Shown here in pieces: positions 17,153 to 24,800 of a stretch of 64,000 nucleotides of DNA. A program made the position numbers and the translations under genes. The notes under the pieces are model-generated. The model was given only the letters and a program-made list of their open reading frames with translations. It was not told the origin of the DNA and did no database searches. The DNA comes from Microbulbifer sediminum. GTDB taxonomy: Bacteria > Pseudomonadota > Gammaproteobacteria > Pseudomonadales > Cellvibrionaceae. The stretch covers positions 46,284-110,283 of the forward strand of contig NZ_JAJSAP010000011.1 in NCBI RefSeq assembly GCF_021729035.1, read 5' to 3'. Position 1 is the stretch's first letter. Each line of letters starts with the position of its first letter.

Positions 17153-17514
17153 GATCCCATGGACCAGAATGCAGGCATCCGTATCCGGCCAGGTGGTTCA
17201 CTTTGTGAACCGTTTACCAGCCATATGTTGAATTAAGCGTAAACAATCCTGTGCGTTTCATCGCCGCGGGCCGCCCCGGGGTGGGATAAGCTTGCCGAAT
17301 GTAGAAATCGCCGCCTCAGGGGCTGCCCTGATGAGGGACTTTTGTCATTTCCCGGCTGTCTGTGTCGGTATCCGCTGGAAATGTCGATGCGTGCCCCCGA
17401 GCCGGGCGGACAGCGGCCCGACGCTGCGCGGTTTTTCCTTGTGAACGGGAAAGATCTTCGGCAGAATAAAATATTCCATCCAGAAAGCCGTAGAATAATG
17501 GATTATCTCCCGCG
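17153..17514. promoter_or_regulatory. Intergenic region with 17-bp operator-like palindrome
   Basis: A perfect palindrome, GGTTCAC-TTT-GTGAACC, lies at 17195-17211, about 43 bases upstream of the BCCT remnant. A second inverted pair, GTTTAC ... GTAAAC, follows near 17213-17244. Either may have been the operator of the lost transporter. The remaining ~270 bases up to the GH3 gene show no gene. They presumably contain the promoter of the peptidoglycan cluster's first gene. Confidence 0.45.
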
Positions 17515-19440
17515 ATGAAGATTCCCAGCCTGTCCAGAATTGCCCGGCCCGCGGCCCTGCTGGCCGCCTTGTTCTCACTTTCCGCGTGCGACGACACTGA
17601 GGTGGCAGCCGTATCGGACCTGGACCTGCGGCAGAAAATTGCCCAGAAGATCATGCTGGACCTGCGTTATTACTGTGGGACGACCAACCGCGGAGATGGC
17701 ATGCGGGAGAACTGCCGGCAACCGGTCACCGAGCTGCCGCCGGAATTGGGGGACTTGATTGCCCGCAACAGCCTGGGGGGGGTGATCCTGTTTGCCGATA
17801 ACCTGCGGGACAGCGGCCAGATGGTGCGGCTGAATCACGCATTGCAACGGGCGGCACTTGAATCTGCTACCGGCTGGCCGCTGCTGCTGGGGATAGACCA
17901 GGAAGGGGGGCGCGTGAATCGCCTGCCCCGCAATGAGAGTGCGGCATTTGCCGGCAATATGGCCATCGGTGCCACCTACCCGAAGCACGGTGATGTGTTC
18001 GCGCGCCAGACCGCCCTGGCCATGGCAGAGCAGCTGAAGGTACTGGGGTTCAATGTCAATTTTGCCCCCACGGTGGATGTGAACAGCAACCCGGATAACC
18101 CGGTGATCAATGTCCGTTCCTATTCCGAGGATCCACAGGTGGTGGCGGAGCTGGGGACTGCCAGCGTGCAGGCTTTCCAGCAGGGCGGTATTGCCGCAAC
18201 CCTGAAGCATTTTCCCGGCCACGGTGATACCTCGGTCGACAGCCACACCGGGCTGCCGCGGGTTGAGCGCAGCCGGCAGCAAGCACGGGCCACGGACCTG
18301 CTGCCATTCCGGCATGTGATCGGCGCCGCTGCGCCGGCACTGACCATGACCGCGCATATCCAGTACCCGGCACTGGATGACAGCACTCTGGTTGCGAAAA
18401 GCGGTGAGGAAATCGTCGTGCCCGCCACCCTGTCACGGAAAATCCTCACCGGAATTCTGCGGGACGAATACGATTATCAGGGGCTCATCATTACCGATTC
18501 CCTGCATATGGCCGGTATCAGCCACTACTTCACCCCGGAAGAGGCGGTGGTGCGCACTTTCGCCGCCGGTGCGGATATTGCCCTGATGCCGATCAAGGTG
18601 CGTTTCCCTGAGGACCTGGAAAAGCTGGACCAGCTGATCACCGACGTGGTGGCGGCAGTGGAGCGGGGCGAGCTGTCCCTGGCGGAAATTGATGCTTCGA
18701 TCGACCGCATTGCCGCCCTCAAGCGGCGTGTGATCGATCGCGACTGGATTGGTGCGGGGGAGCGGGAGAAAGTCGCCGCGGCGCGACAGGTAATGGCCAG
18801 CCCGGGGCACCGGACAATTGCCCGTGAGCTGGCCGGTGCGGCGCTCAGCGCCATTTACCCGGTCGAGGCCGGGACGCTGCCGGTGATCGACCAGGGGGTG
18901 CAGACCATCCAGGTTGTCGCCCCATCGGAGGAGGTGGGCCAGGCTTTTCGCCTTTCGCTGGAGGCGGTTACCCGTGCCCGGATCGAGATAGTGCCACCGC
19001 AGGAAGCAGCGGCGCGGATCGGGAACCAACTCGCCGACCTGGTGATTGTCGCCAGCATTGTGCCCGGTGAGAGTGCGGTGGAATGGGGTGGCATGGAAGA
19101 CCTCCCGGGGATGCGCCGTGTGCGCTTGCCGGTGCATGCCCTGTATCGCGAGTACCGCAAGACCCTGGAACTGGCCCGGGCCCAGAACCGCAAGACCGTG
19201 TTTGTCAGTATGCGCTCGCCATACGAGGCCGCGGACTTCCGTGAACTGGCTGATATTCATATCGCCAGTTTTGGCTACAAGGCGTTTATCGATAACGAAA
19301 ACCGGCTGCACGGTCCGATTTATATGGCCCTGGCAGAGGCTTTGACCCGCAAATCCCTGCCCCTTGGTGCCGTACCGGTCACGGTATTGCCGGGGGCGCC
19401 GCATGAGCCAACTCGCTCCCGGAGTAATCCCCGCTCCTGA
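17515..19440 (+). CDS. Exported GH3 beta-N-acetylhexosaminidase (NagZ-like lipoprotein)
   Basis: The 641-residue product starts with a lipoprotein signal (LFSLSAC, Cys25) and a GH3 catalytic domain. It carries the NagZ signature KHFPGHGDTSVDSH (about residues 231-244), which supplies the His/Asp acid-base pair, and the nucleophile Asp in IITDSLHM (~326). A second alpha/beta domain follows (~440-620). By family knowledge it removes GlcNAc from GlcNAc-(anhydro)MurNAc or other beta-GlcNAc ends. Unlike E. coli NagZ, which is cytosolic and ~340 residues, this one is exported and two-domain. It opens a long cluster of peptidoglycan-related genes. Confidence 0.9.
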   Translation: MKIPSLSRIARPAALLAALFSLSACDDTEVAAVSDLDLRQKIAQKIMLDLRYYCGTTNRGDGMRENCRQPVTELPPELGDLIARNSLGGVILFADNLRDSGQMVRLNHALQRAALESATGWPLLLGIDQEGGRVNRLPRNESAAFAGNMAIGATYPKHGDVFARQTALAMAEQLKVLGFNVNFAPTVDVNSNPDNPVINVRSYSEDPQVVAELGTASVQAFQQGGIAATLKHFPGHGDTSVDSHTGLPRVERSRQQARATDLLPFRHVIGAAAPALTMTAHIQYPALDDSTLVAKSGEEIVVPATLSRKILTGILRDEYDYQGLIITDSLHMAGISHYFTPEEAVVRTFAAGADIALMPIKVRFPEDLEKLDQLITDVVAAVERGELSLAEIDASIDRIAALKRRVIDRDWIGAGEREKVAAARQVMASPGHRTIARELAGAALSAIYPVEAGTLPVIDQGVQTIQVVAPSEEVGQAFRLSLEAVTRARIEIVPPQEAAARIGNQLADLVIVASIVPGESAVEWGGMEDLPGMRRVRLPVHALYREYRKTLELARAQNRKTVFVSMRSPYEAADFRELADIHIASFGYKAFIDNENRLHGPIYMALAEALTRKSLPLGAVPVTVLPGAPHEPTRSRSNPRS

Positions 19441-19465
19441 TTAACGGCTGGCAATCGCCAGTCCT

Positions 19466-19482
19466 GCCGGTGCTGCACCGGC
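19466..19482 (+). terminator. Hairpin after the GH3 gene
   Basis: GCCGGTG (19466-19472) and CACCGGC (19476-19482) form a 7-bp stem with loop CTG, 25 bases after the GH3 stop. The T-tract behind it is weak (CCATTTT), so termination may be partial and the following pxp genes may still be co-transcribed. Confidence 0.4.
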
Positions 19483-19595
19483 GGGCCATTTTGGGATAAC
19501 CTTTCCGGGGGAAGTTGCCCGGAAAGCGATTGATATGGGCAGCGACAGGCGCTGCTGCCCGGGGCGGTGGTGTGATCAATGCAGGGAGCAGCAAC

Positions 19596-20300
19596 ATGTT
19601 GCGGATAACCGATTCTAGCGACGAATCCCTCACTCTTTATCTTTCCGAAGACTACGATGAGCAGACCCTGGCGTGTATCGAGCGCCTGACCGCGCTGGTG
19701 CGCCGTGATATGGGCGACTGGGTCACCGACGTGGTGCCTTCCTACTGCAGTGTCACCGTCTTCTACGACCTGCTGCGCTGCGATCACAGCGAAGTCTACC
19801 GGCGCCTTGAGCACTGTGCGGAGCGGGCGTTGCAGGAGGCCGGTGCGGAAACGGCTGCCCCGCAAAGCCGGCTGGTGGAGCTGCCGGTGTATTACGGCAA
19901 GGAGGTCGCACCGGACCTGCACCGCGTGGCGGAATTTGCCGGCATCACTCCGGACGAAGTGATCGCTATGCACGCGGCGGGAGAGTACCGTGTCTATGCG
20001 CTCGGCTTCCGGCCGGGATTCGCGTTCATGGGCAAAACCCCGGAGCCCCTGCGGTTGCCGCGCCTTGATACTCCCAGGCCCAGGGTGCCGGCCGGTGCAG
20101 TGGCGATTGCCGGTGCCCAGGCGGCGGTTTACCCGGATAGCTGTCCCGGGGGCTGGAACCTGATTGGCCGTTGCCCGGTAAAGCTGTTTGATCGCAGCAG
20201 TAACCCACCAGAGGTATTACTGGCAGTCGGCGATCGTGTGCGGTTTGTACCGGTGGCGCGGGAAGAGTTTGAGCAATTGGGAGGCAGTCTCGATGGGTGA
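19596..20300 (+). CDS. pxpB: 5-oxoprolinase subunit PxpB
   Basis: From the ATG at 19596, with GGGAG just upstream, the product has 234 residues and matches the PxpB/KipI family. Signatures are the N-terminal strand pattern LTLYLSEDYDEQTLACIERL, PSYCSVTVFYD and the conserved GEYRVYALGFRPGFAFMG. With PxpC and PxpA it opens 5-oxo-L-proline to L-glutamate at the cost of ATP in the cytosol. The three genes are adjacent in the order B-C-A, with B and C overlapping by 8 bases. In this location they could salvage pyroglutamate formed from peptidoglycan-derived glutamate or glutamine; that link is inferred from context. Confidence 0.93.
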   Translation: MLRITDSSDESLTLYLSEDYDEQTLACIERLTALVRRDMGDWVTDVVPSYCSVTVFYDLLRCDHSEVYRRLEHCAERALQEAGAETAAPQSRLVELPVYYGKEVAPDLHRVAEFAGITPDEVIAMHAAGEYRVYALGFRPGFAFMGKTPEPLRLPRLDTPRPRVPAGAVAIAGAQAAVYPDSCPGGWNLIGRCPVKLFDRSSNPPEVLLAVGDRVRFVPVAREEFEQLGGSLDG

Positions 20301-21252
20301 GTTCGCGACCGTGGAGCGTGCCGGGCCAATGAGCCTGGTGCAGGATCTTGGCCGTACTGGCCAGCGCCATCTGGGGGTCAGTTCCGGTGGTTCGCTGGAC
20401 CGGCACGCGGCCGGCTGGGCCAACCGGCTGTTGCGCAACTCACCGCGGGACGCGCTGCTTGAAGTGGCCATGGGGTCCTTTGCGCTGCGCTTTTCCCACG
20501 CCACCACGTTTGCCCTGGCGGGGGCGGAGTGCAACTGGCGGCTCGATGGCAGGCCGGTGGCCAATTGGGCCGCCCATCGCGCCGACAGAGGAAGCCTGCT
20601 GGAGGCCGAGGTGGCCCGCAGCGGCGTGCGCAGTTACGTCGCCCTGGGCGGCGGGATCCTGACGGAGCCGGTCTGGGGTAGCCGGGCCACCACGGTGGGC
20701 GAGCGGATTGGCGGTATTGATGGACGCCCGTTAAAGTCCGGCGATCGGCTGCCCTATGAGCCGGAAGCAGAGACATTGCTGGCCGGCGCGCCGCGCGAGT
20801 ATATTCGCCAGTACGGCGGGCAGATATCCCTGCGCCTGGTTCCCTCAAACCAGTTCGGACTTTTTGCCTCCGCGCACCAACAGACGCTGTTGGCACAAAC
20901 ATACCGGGTCTCGCCCCATTCCGACCGCATGGGGGTTCGCCTGTCGGGGGCGCCAATGACGGGGGTGCCCGGTAACCTGGTCTCGGAGGCGGTGGCTCCA
21001 GGAGCAGTACAGGTCCCAAGCGATGGCCAGCCCATTGTGTTGATGGCGGACTGCCAGACGATCGGCGGTTATCCGAAAATTGGCCATGTCTACAGCGTTG
21101 ATCTGGACCTGCTGGCGCAGGCGCGCCCGGGGGATACAGTGACTTTCAGCATCGGCACGCTCGACGCGGCGCAGGAGGCACTGCGGCAGCAACGGGCCTT
21201 TTTCGAGGGGCCGGTGGACAACGGTGTCGAGCCTGCCGGGGCAGGGGAGTAA
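20293..21252 (+). CDS. pxpC: 5-oxoprolinase subunit PxpC
   Basis: The 319-residue product (ATG at 20293) is a biotin-dependent-carboxyltransferase-like PxpC/KipA protein. It begins TVERAGPMSLVQDLGRTGQR and GVSSGGSLDRHAAGWANRLL, both family hallmarks. It also has VSPHSDRMGVRLSG and the C-terminal QTIGGYPKIGHVYSVDLD. It forms the ATP-dependent part of the oxoprolinase with PxpB. The start overlaps the end of pxpB; the next gene, pxpA, begins 30 bases downstream. The length is normal. Confidence 0.93.
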   Translation: MGEFATVERAGPMSLVQDLGRTGQRHLGVSSGGSLDRHAAGWANRLLRNSPRDALLEVAMGSFALRFSHATTFALAGAECNWRLDGRPVANWAAHRADRGSLLEAEVARSGVRSYVALGGGILTEPVWGSRATTVGERIGGIDGRPLKSGDRLPYEPEAETLLAGAPREYIRQYGGQISLRLVPSNQFGLFASAHQQTLLAQTYRVSPHSDRMGVRLSGAPMTGVPGNLVSEAVAPGAVQVPSDGQPIVLMADCQTIGGYPKIGHVYSVDLDLLAQARPGDTVTFSIGTLDAAQEALRQQRAFFEGPVDNGVEPAGAGE

Positions 21253-21282
21253 GTGGGGCGATATGGATTTTCAGGGGGAGAC

Positions 21283-22008
21283 ATGAAACTGAATTGTGAC
21301 CTGGGCGAGAGCTTCGGCCGCTGGCAGATGGCGGACGAGGCCGCGGTGATGCCGTATATCGACATGGCGAACGTGGCCTGTGGCTTTCACGCCGGCGATC
21401 CCCTCACTATCTTGCGTACCCTGGAGCTGGCGGTTCACGACGGCGTGCAGGTGGGGGCGCATCCCGCCTACCCGGATCTGGTGGGGTTTGGCCGCCGCTC
21501 CATGCAGTGTACGGCCGACGAGGTCAGGGCGATGGTGCTGTACCAGGTCGGTGCCCTGCAGGGCCTTTGTACCGCAGTGGGCACCAGGGTGACCTACGTC
21601 AAACCGCACGGGGCCCTCTACCACGATATGTTGCGGGACGAATCGGTGTTGCGTGCAATTCTCTCCGCCATCGCCAGCTATGCTGCGGACCTGCCACTCA
21701 TGTTGATGGCCACACCGGAGGCCGGCGAGCATCGCCGGCTGGCGGCTGAATATGGCGTGGGGATCCTGCTGGAAGCCTTTGCCGACCGTCGCTACACGCC
21801 GGAAGGTCGCCTGGTGCCGCGTGGTGAGAAAGGCGCGGTGCTGCATGGCCGCGGCCAGATCCTGCAACAGGTACGTGAGATTGCCGCCGGCAGTGTTACC
21901 GCCAGTGACGGCCGGCAGTATCCATTGGCGGCGGACACCCTCTGCGTCCATGGCGACAATCCCGAGGGTGTCGCTACCATCGTGGAGATACGGCGCGAAC
22001 TGGGTTAA
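21283..22008 (+). CDS. pxpA: 5-oxoprolinase subunit PxpA (LamB/YcsF)
   Basis: The 241-residue product starts MKLNCDLGESFGRW, the invariant N-terminus of the LamB/YcsF (PxpA) family. It continues with NVACGFHAGDPLTI, VGAHPAYPDLVGFGRR, VKPHGALYHDM and the C-terminal CVHGDNPEG. PxpA holds the hydrolytic active site of the PxpABC oxoprolinase. The ATG at 21283 has a strong GGGGGAG site upstream; an in-frame ATG at 21253 is less likely. It ends 9 bases before the convergent racemase gene. Confidence 0.94.
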   Translation: MKLNCDLGESFGRWQMADEAAVMPYIDMANVACGFHAGDPLTILRTLELAVHDGVQVGAHPAYPDLVGFGRRSMQCTADEVRAMVLYQVGALQGLCTAVGTRVTYVKPHGALYHDMLRDESVLRAILSAIASYAADLPLMLMATPEAGEHRRLAAEYGVGILLEAFADRRYTPEGRLVPRGEKGAVLHGRGQILQQVREIAAGSVTASDGRQYPLAADTLCVHGDNPEGVATIVEIRRELG

Positions 22009-22017
22009 CCCCTTATG

Positions 22018-22707
22018 TCAGCCCAGGGCGCGGGCGACAGCGCTGCGGGCGTGGATGGCGGTGGTATCGAATAGAGGGACCGGCGTGTCCTGCTGTCGCA
22101 GCAGCAGTGGGATTTCCGTGCAGCCGAGGATAACGCCCTCCGCCCCTCGGGCCGCCAGTCCCGAGATCACTGCCTGGTAGCGCGCCCTTGAAGCGGGCTC
22201 GATGATCCCCTGGCAGAGTTCGTTGTAGATCACCTCGTGCACCAGTGCCCGCTCCTGTGCATCCGGCACCAGGACCTGGATCCCGCGCTGTTCCAGCCGC
22301 TTGCGATAGAAGTCCTGTTCCATGGTAAAGCGGGTGCCCAGCAAGCCCGCTGTGCGGATTCCCTGTTGCTCCAGGCTGTCGGCAGTGGCATCGGCGATAT
22401 GCAGCACCGGGATGTCGATCTGCGCCTGTACCTGGTCCGCGACCTTGTGCATGGTATTGGTGGCGATCAGCAGGAAATCGGCACCGGCCGCCTGTATACC
22501 CTGTGCGGCGTGGGCAAGGATTTCAGCAGTGGCTTCCCAGTGACCCTCGTGCTGCAACTGTTCGATCTGAGCAAAGTCCACACTGTAGAGTGCGATCCGG
22601 GCGGAGTGCTGGCCACCGAGTGCCGCGCGTATTCCCTGGTTCAGCAAGCGGTAATATTCCAGCGTGGATTCCCAGCTCATGCCACCCAGGATGCCGATGG
22701 TTTTCAT
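22018..22707 (-). CDS. Aspartate/glutamate racemase family protein (YgeA-like)
   Basis: The 229-residue product has the Asp/Glu racemase fold with the N-terminal GILGGMSWEST motif and the two active-site loops IATNTMHK and LGCTEIPLLL. The first loop has Thr83 where most family members have Cys; the second has Cys196. E. coli YgeA, an L-Asp/L-Glu-specific racemase, uses a comparable Thr83/Cys197 pair, so this is probably its counterpart. It acts without cofactor in the cytosol. Here it could interconvert the D- and L-glutamate of cell-wall peptides, which is an inference from the surrounding genes. Its start overlaps the upstream monooxygenase-like gene by 4 bases. Confidence 0.85.
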   Translation of the reverse strand: MKTIGILGGMSWESTLEYYRLLNQGIRAALGGQHSARIALYSVDFAQIEQLQHEGHWEATAEILAHAAQGIQAAGADFLLIATNTMHKVADQVQAQIDIPVLHIADATADSLEQQGIRTAGLLGTRFTMEQDFYRKRLEQRGIQVLVPDAQERALVHEVIYNELCQGIIEPASRARYQAVISGLAARGAEGVILGCTEIPLLLRQQDTPVPLFDTTAIHARSAVARALG

Positions 22708-23039
22708 GGGCTGTCACTCCGCTCGAATCCGTAATCGCGCTCGACCCTGCAAATGCGGGTGGTAAAGGCGGCATACCATTTTTCTCGTCCCAGCCTGCGG
22801 GCCTCGCTGTGTTCGGCGTGGTTTTTCCAGCGCTGGATGGATTCCAGGTCTTTCCAGTAGGAAACGGTAATACCAACAGTTTCACGGGCGCTGTCGACGC
22901 CCAGGAAACCGGGTTGGCCTGCGGCGAGTTCGAGCATCCGTCCGGCCATGGTGCCGTAACCTTCCTCGATGTCGCTGCGCAGGCTGGTGAATATCACCGC
23001 GTAGTAGGGGGGCTCGGGTGTCCGGGCAATGGTGTGCAC
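22704..23039 (-). CDS. Antibiotic biosynthesis monooxygenase (ABM) domain protein
   Basis: The product is ~111 residues if translation starts at the GTG at 23039, which has AAGAGACGG just upstream. A longer frame reaches 23132 but lacks conserved sequence. The core matches single-domain ABM ferredoxin-fold proteins of the YqjZ type: YYAVIFTSLRSDIEEGYG, PGFLGVDSARETVGITVSYW and DLESIQRWKNHAEH. Members act as small cofactor-free oxygenases or haem-related enzymes, but most are uncharacterised. It is transcribed just ahead of the racemase and overlaps it by 4 bases. Confidence 0.8.
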   Translation of the reverse strand: MHTIARTPEPPYYAVIFTSLRSDIEEGYGTMAGRMLELAAGQPGFLGVDSARETVGITVSYWKDLESIQRWKNHAEHSEARRLGREKWYAAFTTRICRVERDYGFERSDSP

Positions 23040-23158
23040 GCTGGTTTCCGTCTCTTGTGTTTTTCCCGGGGAATTGTACCCCGCGACGGGGGTGGTGAGA
23101 CACCTGGCCGGGCGGGGCGCTTGGCCGGGCACCGGGGCCCAGCCGTTTGCTCGCTGGG

Positions 23159-24136
23159 TTACTCGCTCTCCAGTTCGGCCAGTATGCCGGTATTAATTCC
23201 GGGATAGTCGCTCAGCTTGCGCGGGAAATACTTCTCCAGTAGGGCCAGTAATATTGCGCGGGACTGGTTGTCTACTTCGCCGTCCACTTTCCAGGGGCGG
23301 AAGTGGTACTGGAAAGCGCGCGTGTAGAGGCTGATGTCCTCGTCTGTGGCGGACTCCGGGTCGATGCCGTAACCGTAATCTGCCAGTTGCCGGGCGAAGC
23401 GGCGACGCACACTTTCGCGGTCGCTGGTGGTATTTCCCTGCAGGTGCTCCAGGTGGCGTTGCACGGTCTCTTCCTCGTACCAGGCGCCAATACCAGCCTC
23501 CGCCAGCTGCTGCCAGGGGAAGCGCGGGCCGGGATCGATTTTGTACTGAGGGATTACGTCGCCGTGGCCGACGACATTGGTGGGGGAGATATCCGGATAG
23601 CGCGCAAGGATGTCCTTTGACAGGGCGATCAGCAGCTTGATCTGGGCCGGGTCGAATTCGGGGAAAAAGCAGGTCTCCTCACCGACTTCCACCTCACCAC
23701 TTTCCACGGGCGTCTCGCAATAACTCTTGTTGACGATCTCGATACCAATGGACTGGTCGTTGACCTGGGTGCGGTCTTTCCACTTGCCCGGACCCGCGTG
23801 CCAGGCGCGGCGGTTTTCGTCCACCAGCTGGTAGACGCGCAGCTCGCGGTGGGGGTAACTGGGATCATTTCGCTCGGGGACCAGGTAGTGGGCGCTTACC
23901 GGGGCTGCGCTGGGCTGGGTGAGCACCCGCAACGACGTGGCGAAGTCGATAGCGGTGAAGTGCATGACCAGGAAACGGACCCGTTCGCTGGCGTTTTGTG
24001 ATTCCACGGTTTCGATACGGTAATCGCTGCCCGGCGTATGGTTCATGCCCGCAGGTCCGGCACAGCCCGCCAGTACCGCCGAGGTCAATGTGGTTGCCAG
24101 GACGCGCCGGCAGACAGTGATTACCGGATTGCACAC
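23159..24136 (-). CDS. N-acetylmuramoyl-L-alanine amidase lipoprotein (AmiD-like)
   Basis: The protein has a lipobox (VLAGC) and an Amidase_2 domain: VMHFTAIDFATSL with the first zinc His, SIGIEIVN with the catalytic Glu, and NVVGHGDVIP with the second zinc His. The domain ends at the DPGPRFPW segment. A C-terminal peptidoglycan-binding-like helical domain follows (~210-300). E. coli AmiD, the known relative, is an outer-membrane lipoprotein that splits the MurNAc-L-Ala bond in both intact and anhydro muropeptides. The start is uncertain: GTG at 24136 gives a 25-residue lipoprotein signal, while an ATG at 24223 adds 29 unlikely residues. It supplies the step that frees peptide from sugar in this cluster. 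Confidence 0.88.
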   Translation of the reverse strand: MCNPVITVCRRVLATTLTSAVLAGCAGPAGMNHTPGSDYRIETVESQNASERVRFLVMHFTAIDFATSLRVLTQPSAAPVSAHYLVPERNDPSYPHRELRVYQLVDENRRAWHAGPGKWKDRTQVNDQSIGIEIVNKSYCETPVESGEVEVGEETCFFPEFDPAQIKLLIALSKDILARYPDISPTNVVGHGDVIPQYKIDPGPRFPWQQLAEAGIGAWYEEETVQRHLEHLQGNTTSDRESVRRRFARQLADYGYGIDPESATDEDISLYTRAFQYHFRPWKVDGEVDNQSRAILLALLEKYFPRKLSDYPGINTGILAELESE

Positions 24137-24352
24137 AGGGCCGAGAGCTCGGTTGCAGTGGTCAGCGCGAAATCGAGATGATGTTCCTGTGACCAGTCTA
24201 GGAGGGAGAATGTTGTCGATCATTTATTGTTCATCCAGATGTTGCGGCAATGCGAGTGGCCACTGTCGAGGCGAGTCGATACATCGGGAACTGCCCGGCG
24301 GCTCCCAAAGCTGCACCAGCGTGCAATCCTGTCTATTAAATATAAATAATTC

Positions 24353-24381
24353 TTGACCGTCCAATTTCTGACAAATATTTT
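24353..24381 (+). promoter_or_regulatory. Sigma-70-type promoter of the candidate RNA
   Basis: The -35 TTGACC (24353-24358) and -10 TATTTT (24376-24381) are separated by exactly 17 bases. They sit in an AT-rich island within GC-rich surroundings. No protein gene begins just downstream; a multi-hairpin sequence and a terminator do. An AATAATTCTT half-site (24345-24354) overlaps the -35. Confidence 0.6.
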
Positions 24382-24387
24382 ATTCCA

Positions 24388-24647
24388 AGAGGTTACTTTG
24401 TTTACTCATGCGGCAGTTGCGGCCATGTCCCGCTGCCGTGGCGAATCTGTCTGGGTGTCCGCTGGTGATCCCCGCCCGTCTCACTCGGTGCATCAAGAGG
24501 CGGGGGACCGCCGGCCGGGTTGGTTCCAGCGGGTATGGGCGGTAGGTTCTCTCTTATCTCCCCGGCGTGTGGGTCGGAGGTATGGGGTCGACCCGCATGA
24601 TTTTCTCGTCCTTGTCCTTGACCGGCGCGCTGCGCCGGTTTTTTTAT
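24388..24647 (+). ncRNA. Candidate structured RNA (sRNA or attenuated leader) ahead of the NlpC/P60 operon
   Basis: Three nested helices can be drawn: CTGCCG/CGGTAG (24433-24438 with 24540-24545), CCGCTGG/CCAGCGG (24459-24465 with 24526-24532) and CCCCGCC/GGCGGGG (24470-24476 with 24499-24505). A GC-rich element (24507-24524), a separate hairpin GGGTCG/CGACCC (24571-24594) and a terminator at 24621-24647 follow. A good promoter precedes it and no conserved reading frame fills it. It does not fit any riboswitch consensus that I can recall. It may be a free small RNA of ~260 nt, or a leader deciding read-through into the operon at 24801. Confidence 0.5.
24621..24647 (+). terminator. Strong intrinsic terminator ahead of the NlpC/P60 operon
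   Basis: ACCGGCGC (24621-24628) pairs with GCGCCGGT (24632-24639) over loop GCT, followed by a nine-T tract. No + strand protein gene ends near it; the preceding 2.6 kb is coded on the other strand. It therefore ends the candidate RNA. Confidence 0.85.
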
Positions 24648-24652
24648 TACGA

Positions 24653-24695
24653 GATTATTCTTTGTTGTTGTGGTTGCTTGAATAATGTATTCTTT
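24653..24695 (+). promoter_or_regulatory. Promoter of the NlpC/P60 operon with overlapping palindromic operator
   Basis: TTGTTG (24665-24670) and TATTCT (24688-24693) form a promoter with 17-bp spacing. The -10 lies inside GAATAATGTATTCTTT (24680-24695), a GAATA-N3-TATTC palindrome. A half-site, GATTATTCTTT, lies at 24653-24663. Almost the same 16-mer occurs at 47506-47521, and related sites occur at 29801-29860 and 46891-46914. An RpiR-type repressor is the natural candidate binder. Confidence 0.55.
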
Positions 24696-24800
24696 CAGCC
24701 TGTCGATTGTTGTGGCTGGCCGAGTCAGGGGCCGGATGTCGCGGTGTGGAATCCTCGCCGCCGGCCGTCACAGCATTGAATCACCAGATAATAAGAGCGC

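Noticed and set aside
24388..24647. Interpretation of the structured RNA as a c-di-AMP (ydaO) riboswitch, tempting because the next gene is NlpC/P60
   Set aside because: Short stretches look alike (GCGAATC, GGGGGACC), but the helix order and the conserved loops that I can recall do not line up, and the class is rare in gammaproteobacteria.
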